NCBI GenBank assembly: GCA_050732575.1
Contig: JBOHRF010000293.1
Coordinates: forward strand, 1-6,593
Direction: 5' to 3'
DNA from: JBBDWZ01 sp050732575
GTDB taxonomy: Bacteria; Gemmatimonadota; Gemmatimonadetes; Longimicrobiales; RSA9
Length of the DNA: 6,593 nt
The position numbers were made by a program, and so were the translations under genes. This document shows positions 1 through 5,125 of the stretch, piece after piece; position 1 is the stretch's first letter; the number at the start of each line of letters is the position of its first letter. Below the pieces are notes generated by a model. That model searched no databases, was not told where the DNA came from, and worked only from the letters and a program-made list of their open reading frames with translations.

Positions 1-38
1 CCTCCGCACCGTTCGTCCTGGAATCCGGAGCCGCAGCG

Positions 39-51
39 GGGGAATGTCCCC
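39..51. other. Small inverted repeat downstream of the transposase gene
   Basis: GGGGA (39-43) and TCCCC (47-51) are perfect inverted repeats separated by ATG, 25 bp beyond the transposase stop codon. The motif could form a tight 5-bp hairpin in RNA from either strand. No U-tract follows on the minus strand, so it is a poor intrinsic terminator. It may be a sub-terminal structure of the IS110 element or a repeat at the insertion site. What is seen is only the symmetry; the role is inferred. Confidence 0.3.
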
Positions 52-76
52 GTACCGCGCCTCGTCATCCGGGACG

Positions 77-1141
77 CTAGTGCGCCTGCACGGTCAGTTT
101 TGCTGGATCGAAGCGTTCTCCTCTCTTCCACACACGGAGCGTCACGGCTGCCACCTTGCGCGCGAGCGTAACGCGGGCCAGCTCTTCGCGCATCCCGCGC
201 GCGATCATCCCCTGATAGAAGTCTCGCAGCGGACCCGCTCGCACGATGGCAGCCGTGGCCGCACTCTTGAACACGTTCTTGAGCACGCGATTGTGATTCT
301 GGCTGAGCCCGCGCGTCTGCACAGCCCGCGGCTGTCGCACCGGCCGCCCGTTGACCATGCGGAACTCCGAAGTCGCATGTGTCACGACCGCGAGCCCGGC
401 ATAGGCCCACAGGTTTCGCTTGGTGCGAAAGCGCCAGGGCGTCTGCATGGTTGCCAGCAGGAGTGCCGCCCGTACCGGCCCGATGTAGGGAATGCTGCGC
501 AGCAGCTTCCAGGCGGGATCCCGTCGTGCCTGCGCCAGCATGGCCTTCTGCGCCTTCGGCCGAAGTGTGCGCAACCCGTCCAGCTCCGCGTACAGCGTCT
601 CGGCCCGAAATTGCACGCCCGCGTCCGGCAGTTTCGCAAGCCACTCCGCCCGGTGGCGTTCGCCATACACGCGCTCGCCCGGCGCCTGGATTCCACGCGC
701 CCGAAACAACGCCTTCAGCCGCAGCATCACGCGCGTCCCGTTCTCGACCACGTTCAGATACGTCCGACTCAGTTCCTTCAGCACCACGCCCTGGGCATTG
801 CCGTGATAGACTGCCCGTAGCGCACCCTGCCGCAGCCGCTCAGCCAGCTCCGCCGGATCCACGCGGTCGCCCTTGTTGCCCTTCCGTTTTTCACCGTGCC
901 GATCGCAGACTACCACTCGAGTGACGTGCGGCTTCAACAGGTCGTGCAGCCACTGCGCCTGCGTCCCTTCCTCGAATGCCACGTGCACCGAGCCACGCAG
1001 CCCGCGGAAGAATTCCACGATCGCCTCGCCCTCCGTATCGAGGATCGTCCGTGCAATCAGCCGCCCGCTTTCGTTTCGCACTGCCACCACCGTGGTTGCC
1101 TGATGCACATCCAGCCCGACATACTTCGTATCGCGTTTCAT
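77..1141 (-). CDS. IS110-family transposase (DEDD recombinase), 354 aa
   Basis: This is an RNA-guided DNA recombinase that moves its own insertion sequence. The N-terminal RuvC-like DEDD domain (about residues 5-155) opens with the family signature YVGLDVHQ, carrying D11. An acidic pair follows at E57/E58 (VAFEEGTQ), then D92 and D95 in GDRVDPAELA. The C-terminal Transposase_20 domain (about 210-300) shows LLRSIPYIGPVRAALLLA and LWAYAGLAVVTHATSEF. S258 in the latter is the best candidate for the catalytic serine. RGLSQNHNRVLKN and FKSAATAAI follow, as in close relatives. I start at 1141 because AAGGAG lies 8 nt upstream; the in-frame ATG at 1240 has no ribosome-binding site. Length matches the family and no disruption is visible. 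The start and ribosome-binding site lie within a strong hairpin, which suggests translation is damped. Assignment is near certain; activity is inferred. Confidence 0.95.
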   Translation of the reverse strand: MKRDTKYVGLDVHQATTVVAVRNESGRLIARTILDTEGEAIVEFFRGLRGSVHVAFEEGTQAQWLHDLLKPHVTRVVVCDRHGEKRKGNKGDRVDPAELAERLRQGALRAVYHGNAQGVVLKELSRTYLNVVENGTRVMLRLKALFRARGIQAPGERVYGERHRAEWLAKLPDAGVQFRAETLYAELDGLRTLRPKAQKAMLAQARRDPAWKLLRSIPYIGPVRAALLLATMQTPWRFRTKRNLWAYAGLAVVTHATSEFRMVNGRPVRQPRAVQTRGLSQNHNRVLKNVFKSAATAAIVRAGPLRDFYQGMIARGMREELARVTLARKVAAVTLRVWKRGERFDPAKLTVQAH

Positions 1142-1211
1142 GAGAGCCGCTCCTTGGTGTGATTCCTGTGTCTTGGTCGACTTCAGGGTAGCACCAAAGG
1201 GCGTGCTCTCA
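1141..1211 (-). promoter_or_regulatory. Long hairpin sequestering the transposase RBS and start
   Basis: Complementary segments pair in register: 1141-1147 with 1205-1211 (7 bp), 1148-1150 with 1201-1203 (3 bp), 1152-1155 with 1197-1200 (4 bp) and 1156-1159 with 1192-1195 (4 bp). This gives 18 Watson-Crick pairs interrupted only by single-base bulges at 1204, 1151 and 1196. The 30-nt apical part can pair further, 1165-1168 with 1184-1187 and 1170-1172 with 1179-1181. The structure covers the AAGGAG and touches the ATG. Many insertion sequences use such hairpins to block translation from read-through transcripts. In an IS110 element it may instead, or also, be the last stem-loop of the bridge RNA. 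The pairing is seen; the role is inferred. Confidence 0.6.
1150..1155 (-). promoter_or_regulatory. Transposase ribosome-binding site AAGGAG
   Basis: On the minus strand AAGGAG sits 8 nt before the ATG at 1141, a strong Shine-Dalgarno match that fixes the start. Most of its bases pair with 1197-1201 in the hairpin spanning 1141-1211, so it is predicted to be hidden from ribosomes when that hairpin forms. Confidence 0.7.
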
Positions 1212-1389
1212 ATATCCGTTAGACGGACGATTCGATGCATGAGCTATGTGGGTCGACCGCGCTTCGTTGTAACGGCACGCCCGAGCCGTCGAGTGAGCCG
1301 GTCCACAGCAGGGACAAGGCTTCCTGGGTCGTGCGACAGATGTGATGGTCAAGATGCAGCGACGGACTTTTGCCGTCGAAACCCAGTCC

Positions 1390-1393
1390 AGGA
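1390..1393 (+). promoter_or_regulatory. Probable ribosome-binding site of the serine hydrolase
   Basis: AGGA lies 7 nt before the GTG at 1401 and supports that start. It falls within the short inverted match that may mark the IS end, so the element may contribute the translation signal of the downstream gene. Confidence 0.4.
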
Positions 1394-1400
1394 CTCTAAT

Positions 1401-2471
1401 GTGAATCAGTGGTTGCTGGCATGCGCGATCGCATTCCACGCGGGGGCATGCTCCTCGTCAACGGGCCCCGGTGCGGGTCCCGCGGCGCAGACGCTCGTAG
1501 AATTCGAATCGCAACTTGACCGCCTTCGCGCGCAACTCGCGATTCCGGGCATGTCCGCGATCGTCATGGTGCACCACGCGGTGGTGTGGGAAGGCTCGCT
1601 CGGCATCGCCGACATCTCGTCACAAAGGCCCGTGACGCCGGTGACGCAGTTCCATCTCGCGTCGCTCACCAAAACCTTCGCGTCCACCATTGTGATGCAA
1701 ATCGTCGAGCAGGGGCTGGTACGCCTTGACGATCCGATTAGCGACTATGGACTCAGTCTGTCGGGACCCGGCGTCATTCGCGTGCGCCACCTCTTGTCGC
1801 ATACGTCCGAAGGCGTTCCCGGCGATCAGTTTCGCTACAACGGCGACCGCTTCGCGCTGCTCGACCAGGTGATTCAGCGAGCGACGGGCGAATCCTTTGC
1901 GACGCGTGTGATGGAACGCATCGTCACGCCGCTCGACCTCCGCCAAACGGCCCCGAATCCGCTCAATGCCGTGGCATTTGCGGCCTCCGGGCGCGAGGCC
2001 GCGCAGTACAACGCCGAGATGGCGACCGGGTACGGCATCGATAGTCGCGGGCGTCCGGTACTCGCCGCGTATCCCGCTTCGTTCAGCACTGCTGCCGGCC
2101 TCGTGTCGAGCGCGCGTGACGTCGCGCGCTATTCGACAGCGCTCGACGCCGGACAGTTCCTCAGCGCCGCGACGCGCACGCTCGCGTACACACCGTCCCG
2201 CGGCGCTGGCAATCGGATTCTACCCTACGGTCTCGGCTGGTTCATCAGTACGGTAAGTGGGCACACCCTGGTGTGGCACTACGGCTACTGGACCGGGAAT
2301 TCGTCGCTCATCATCAAGGAACCGAGCCGGGGGCTGACGTTCTTAGCGCTGACGAACAGCGACCAGCTTAGCGCCCGGTTCAAACTCGGCACCGGCGATC
2401 TGATGAGCTCCACCGTCGCGCAGGCGTTCGTGAACGCGTTCGTTACCGGATCTCTCGGAAAGGGACCGTGA
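1401..2471 (+). CDS. Serine hydrolase, beta-lactamase/PBP-like fold, predicted lipoprotein
   Basis: This is a 356-aa member of the beta-lactamase-related serine hydrolases (class C/penicillin-binding-protein fold, Pfam Beta-lactamase), which act as esterases, peptidases or amidases outside the cytoplasm. The catalytic SxxK is S88-L-T-K91 in HLASLTKTF. LLSHTSEG (131-138) is the usual core motif. The second motif reads Y146-N-G148 instead of YxN. H293-Y-G295 in VWHYGYWTGNSS replaces the KTG triad, as in many esterase-like members. A short hydrophobic N-terminus ends in AGAC (C17), a plausible lipobox, followed by a Ser/Gly/Ala linker to about residue 30. I chose GTG 1401 because it places the signal at the N-terminus and has AGGA 7 nt upstream; the open frame extends back to 1140 only through IS sequence. 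The n-region lacks Lys or Arg, which is unusual. Substrate is unknown, and there is no reason to call it a resistance beta-lactamase. Confidence 0.85.
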   Translation: MNQWLLACAIAFHAGACSSSTGPGAGPAAQTLVEFESQLDRLRAQLAIPGMSAIVMVHHAVVWEGSLGIADISSQRPVTPVTQFHLASLTKTFASTIVMQIVEQGLVRLDDPISDYGLSLSGPGVIRVRHLLSHTSEGVPGDQFRYNGDRFALLDQVIQRATGESFATRVMERIVTPLDLRQTAPNPLNAVAFAASGREAAQYNAEMATGYGIDSRGRPVLAAYPASFSTAAGLVSSARDVARYSTALDAGQFLSAATRTLAYTPSRGAGNRILPYGLGWFISTVSGHTLVWHYGYWTGNSSLIIKEPSRGLTFLALTNSDQLSARFKLGTGDLMSSTVAQAFVNAFVTGSLGKGP

Positions 2472-2479
2472 CGCCCTTT
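2459..2479 (+). terminator. Weak terminator-like hairpin over the hydrolase stop codon
   Basis: AAAGGG (2459-2464) can pair with CCCTTT (2474-2479) around a 9-nt loop that contains the TGA stop. Only three T residues close the stem and the following bases are ACAAACC, so termination would be weak. It lies in the short convergent gap between the hydrolase and the receptor gene, where a terminator is expected. Confidence 0.3.
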
Positions 2480-2530
2480 ACAAACCTATGCTCACGGACG
2501 TCGGACTGACCCTGATTTCGGTTGCCGTTC

Positions 2531-5008
2531 CTACCGTACGCGGATGACTTCACCGGAATCGCCACCACCGCCCTCCATGCCGCGGGTCAAGCGCTGGGGC
2601 GGCTTGCCGAAGTTCCAGTTGAAGCCGAGCGTGGCCACGCGTGAGCGGTTGGTTGAGCGGCTGGTCTGGATGTAAGTCGCGTCGCGTGTGTTGCTGTTGT
2701 ACTTCTGCAGCGCGAACGGATCCTGCACATTGAGATTCAGGCTGCCCTTGGTGCCCCACAGCTGCTGGCGCATGCCCAGCGTCATGTACATGTAGCCGCT
2801 GGCCCTGCCCTGCAGGATGCTCTGCATGGGCGTGTAGTGCACGTTGAAGGTCGCGGTGGTTGCGGGTCGCACTTTGTAACCGAGATATCCGGAGTAGGAT
2901 GTCATCCAGGCCGCGGCCCGGTACGCCTGCGAGATGTTGCGGCCATCGCGCTCCTCGCGGTACACGGTCATGCTCACGTTGCCGTTCAGGTTGCCGCTGG
3001 ATGGTAGGGACACGCCCAGGCTGGTGCCGTAGCGATCCACGAAGTTGCCGTTTTCCCAGCGGCTGGTAGCAACACCCAACGTGTCCACTGTGCGGATGCG
3101 CTCCCACATGTCGAGCGTGTGCGTGTAATAGGGACCCGCGTTCAGCGATCCGCGCTTGCCCGACCAGGTCAGGTTCATGCGATAGTTGAACGTGTAGCTG
3201 GGTTGCAGATCGGGATTGCCGATGGAGCGGTTGAGCGGATCGGTCGAGGGTACGACCGGGTTCAGATAGCCGGGTGATGGGCGCCCGATGCTGCGCGAGA
3301 AGTAGAAGCGAGCGGTGCGGCCAGGCTTGGGTGTGTACGCCAGGTTGACGCTCGGGTACAGCGTGTTGTAACTGCGGTCGAACTCCAGGTCGACTATGTG
3401 ACTGTCGAAATGGGTGGCGGTCAGTTCTGCGCGCAGGCCGGCCTGCACCGAGAATTTGCCAAACGGCCGCGAGGCCGTGGCATAGAAGGAATGGAAGACT
3501 TCATCATAGGCAAAGCCCGAGCGTGTCAGCTCGCGCGGTGTGAGCGCCGCCACGTCCGGGAAAATGCGCAGCAGGTTGTCGTTCTCCTGGTCACGTTTCC
3601 AGGCGCGGTAACCCACATCGACGCGCATTTTTTCGACCGGTCGGAAGTAGTCGACCTGGATGGACAGGTTGCCGCTGCCGGAATCGTAGTCGCTGCGTGT
3701 AATCTCGACCGGCAATACGACCGGACTGCCATCTGCCATGGTGAATTCTTTGGTCAGCAGGTCTTCACTATCTGACGCAGAATTCGAGATGCGGCCGGAA
3801 AAGCTCAGCTCGTGCCGCTGTTGCACATAGATCTGCCGGAAATTCAAACCCACGTCATAGTTGCTGTAGTACCCATCGTTGCGCGAATCGCGGTCGTAGC
3901 GCTCGCGCGCGGCCATGGCCTGATCCAGGATTCCGTACTTCAACAAGCCATCACTCTGGTTGGTGCTGTAGCTCCAATACGAGGTGGTGGACAGCGCGGC
4001 CTGCGGACTCAACTTGAACTCGGCCGTCACGTCGCCATACGCGCCATAGTTGGCGTAGTTGTAGGCACCGTTCTGCTCGATGTTGGTGGGCGGTCGCGTG
4101 ATCAGGTTCTGGCGCAGATCGTAACTGGCGGACTCATCGTCGTACACGTTGCCGGCCAGACCGGTGAAGAGCGTCAGCTTGCCCCGTTGGAAGTTGAGGC
4201 GACCGCCAAAGCCCTGGCGGTTGCGCGTGGATGTATTGGCATTGACACTGCCGCTGACGCCCAGCTCGATCTTGTCTTCCAGCACGATGTTGAGGATGCC
4301 GCCCATCTCCTCAGGACTGTTCTTGGCCGATGGATTGTGAATCACTTCCACACGCGCCACCCGATTGCCCGGCAGCTGCTGCAGGAAGTTGGCAAGCTGC
4401 TCGCCGCGCAGCGGGAACGTCCGCCCATTCAACTGAACCGCAACCGTCTGGTTACCGCGCAGCTTCACATTGTTGTTGATGTCCACTTCCAGGTCGGGAA
4501 TCGCTTTGAGCAAATCGATGGCAGTGCCTGCCGACTGCGGCATGGTCCTGGCATTGTACGTGGTGCGATCGGCTTCCTGCACGACGGGCGCGCGCTGCCC
4601 CGTGGCTTCGACACCCGGCAGCTGAATCGCCGACAGGTCGAGCTTGATGGATCCGAAGTCGTAGTTGACCGCCTCACGTGTGAGGGTCACGACTTCGCTC
4701 CGGCGCGGCTTGTACCCAATCAGACTGACCCGAATCGTATACCCACCCAGCGGCAGGCCGTCGATCATGAACTTGCCGTCCTTCGCGGTCAGCGCGCCCG
4801 TAATCAGCGACGAGTCACGGGCACTCAGGATGGCAATGGCCGCTGCTGGCAGTCCCTGGCCATCCGGGTTCAGGATTGTGCCACTGATGCGGCCCGGCCC
4901 CTGAGGGGCAACCTGTCCTGCAGAAAAACCGGAAGGGAGTAAGAGCGCAAAAAAGACGATAAGGGGAAGCCATTTCAAGGCGCTACGGCCATGACAAGCC
5001 GGACCCAT
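2531..5008 (-). CDS. TonB-dependent-receptor-type outer membrane beta-barrel protein
   Basis: This 825-aa outer membrane protein probably imports or binds an unidentified ligand. From the chosen start, residues 1-30 form a signal peptide (ALKWLPLIVFFALLLPSGFSA, broken by its own Pro residues, cleavage near FSA/GQ). Residues 39-103 are a CarboxypepD_reg-like beta-sandwich (GRISGTILNPDGQGLP, then DGKFMIDGLPLGGYTIRV). About 130-245 is a plug domain (IDLLKAIPDLEVD, VQLNGRTFPLRGEQ, VIHNPSAKNSPEEMGGILNI). The rest is a barrel rich in aromatic, alternating strands, like the OMP_b-brl_3 group (PF14905). Strands end at LGFNWNFGK, followed by a Gly-rich tail. ATG 5008 is preferred because GAGGG lies 8 nt upstream. 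The in-frame ATG at 5026 follows C-rich sequence with no ribosome-binding site and would lengthen the signal peptide by six residues. No SusD-like partner is in the window. I see no TonB box I would defend. Confidence 0.9.
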   Translation of the reverse strand: MGPACHGRSALKWLPLIVFFALLLPSGFSAGQVAPQGPGRISGTILNPDGQGLPAAAIAILSARDSSLITGALTAKDGKFMIDGLPLGGYTIRVSLIGYKPRRSEVVTLTREAVNYDFGSIKLDLSAIQLPGVEATGQRAPVVQEADRTTYNARTMPQSAGTAIDLLKAIPDLEVDINNNVKLRGNQTVAVQLNGRTFPLRGEQLANFLQQLPGNRVARVEVIHNPSAKNSPEEMGGILNIVLEDKIELGVSGSVNANTSTRNRQGFGGRLNFQRGKLTLFTGLAGNVYDDESASYDLRQNLITRPPTNIEQNGAYNYANYGAYGDVTAEFKLSPQAALSTTSYWSYSTNQSDGLLKYGILDQAMAARERYDRDSRNDGYYSNYDVGLNFRQIYVQQRHELSFSGRISNSASDSEDLLTKEFTMADGSPVVLPVEITRSDYDSGSGNLSIQVDYFRPVEKMRVDVGYRAWKRDQENDNLLRIFPDVAALTPRELTRSGFAYDEVFHSFYATASRPFGKFSVQAGLRAELTATHFDSHIVDLEFDRSYNTLYPSVNLAYTPKPGRTARFYFSRSIGRPSPGYLNPVVPSTDPLNRSIGNPDLQPSYTFNYRMNLTWSGKRGSLNAGPYYTHTLDMWERIRTVDTLGVATSRWENGNFVDRYGTSLGVSLPSSGNLNGNVSMTVYREERDGRNISQAYRAAAWMTSYSGYLGYKVRPATTATFNVHYTPMQSILQGRASGYMYMTLGMRQQLWGTKGSLNLNVQDPFALQKYNSNTRDATYIQTSRSTNRSRVATLGFNWNFGKPPQRLTRGMEGGGGDSGEVIRVR

Positions 5009-5016
5009 GGAATAGA

Positions 5017-5021
5017 CCCTC
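5017..5021 (-). promoter_or_regulatory. Receptor ribosome-binding site GAGGG
   Basis: GAGGG on the minus strand lies 8 nt before the ATG at 5008. It decides between two in-frame ATG codons (5026 and 5008) in favour of the inner one. Confidence 0.5.
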
Positions 5022-5051
5022 GACATGAAGTGGGGGGAGCAGCCGCGTTAA

Positions 5052-5081
5052 TACCTACCATTGGACGACACGAGTTCCCAA
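5052..5081 (-). promoter_or_regulatory. Possible promoter of the receptor gene
   Basis: On the minus strand TTGGGA (5081-5076) and TAGGTA (5057-5052) are separated by 18 nt, a loose sigma-70-type match about 45 bp before the receptor start. The TTGGGA overlaps a small inverted repeat, CCCAA/TTGGG at 5077-5090. Promoter consensus in this organism is unknown, so this is only a candidate. Confidence 0.25.
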
Positions 5082-5095
5082 TCGGTTGGGGTTAG

Positions 5096-5125
5096 AAAAT
5101 CCGTACGGTTTTCCTTACGGGTTTT
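5096..5125 (-). terminator. Terminator-like hairpin at the end of the TIGR03545-like gene
   Basis: On the minus strand AAAACCCGT (5125-5117) pairs with ACGGATTTT (5104-5096): eight Watson-Crick pairs and one G-T wobble around a 12-nt loop. The 3' arm ends in TTTT, as in an intrinsic terminator whose U-tract is part of the stem. The stop codon (5115-5117) lies partly in the stem. Inside it CCGTACGG (5101-5108) is a perfect palindrome that offers a competing fold. It separates this gene from the receptor gene downstream. Confidence 0.4.

Larger units (their letters stand above)
15..1394 (-). mobile_element. IS110-family insertion sequence, apparently intact; ends uncertain
   Basis: The element consists of one full-length IS110-type transposase gene on the minus strand, a short downstream flank and a longer structured upstream flank. 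IS110 elements usually lack conventional terminal inverted repeats and often make no target duplication, so ends are hard to fix from one copy. The limits given are set by an 8-bp inverted match, GTCCTGGA at 15-22 and TCCAGGAC at 1387-1394. It brackets a 1380-bp unit, a normal size for the family, but an 8-bp match between flanks of this size could be chance. The transposase gene has no stop codon or frameshift and its catalytic residues appear present, so the element may be active. Presence of the IS is secure; the exact ends are not. Confidence 0.7.
1142..1394 (-). ncRNA. Candidate IS110 bridge RNA locus (boundaries unknown)
   Basis: IS110-group elements encode, in the non-coding end upstream of the recombinase gene and on its strand, a structured bridge RNA. 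Its two internal loops pair with donor and target DNA. This stretch is in that position, carries no credible gene and is rich in stem-loops: 1360-1365 with 1373-1378 (6 bp, 7-nt loop), 1272-1276 with 1285-1289 (5 bp, 8-nt loop), 1215-1219 with 1223-1227 (5 bp, 3-nt loop), and the long 1141-1211 hairpin. An outer 6-bp pairing of 1324-1329 with 1381-1386 could enclose the first. I could not define guide loops, transcript ends or a promoter. In this family the promoter may form only when the ends are joined in the circular intermediate. Location is supported by family knowledge; exact extent is inference. Confidence 0.45.

Noticed and set aside
44..820. Plus-strand open frame (258 codons) opposite the transposase
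   Set aside because: Antisense shadow of the IS110 transposase; Arg/His/Pro-rich with no domain signature.
1142..1240. Upstream transposase start at 1240 (33 extra residues)
   Set aside because: There is no Shine-Dalgarno before it, whereas AAGGAG stands 8 nt before 1141, and IS110 proteins normally begin a few residues before YVGLD.
1140..1400. Upstream extension of the hydrolase by 87 codons to the ATG at 1140
   Set aside because: It would place the lipoprotein signal inside the protein and be encoded by the IS flank; the residues look random and no ribosome-binding site precedes the alternative ATGs at 1140 or 1239.
1370..1400. Promoter-like TTGCCG (1370-1375) and TCTAAT (1395-1400) upstream of the hydrolase
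   Set aside because: Spacing is 19 nt and transcription would begin inside the coding region after the GTG, so it cannot serve the chosen start; the match is also weak.
1401..2471. Antibiotic-resistance beta-lactamase
   Set aside because: The YxN motif is altered and KTG is replaced by HYG; the fold is shared with many esterases and peptidases and nothing specific supports resistance.
2519..2536. Terminator for the receptor gene from CGGT/ACCG pairing
   Set aside because: Only four base pairs with a 10-nt loop and no U-tract on the minus strand.
3812..4942. Long plus-strand open frame (376 codons) opposite the receptor gene
   Set aside because: It is fully antisense to a well-supported receptor CDS, has no recognisable domain, and its composition follows from the high-GC codon pattern of the other strand.
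2531..5008. SusC-type glycan importer
   Set aside because: The protein is shorter than most SusC proteins, matches the PF14905-like barrel group better, and no SusD-like lipoprotein adjoins it in the window.
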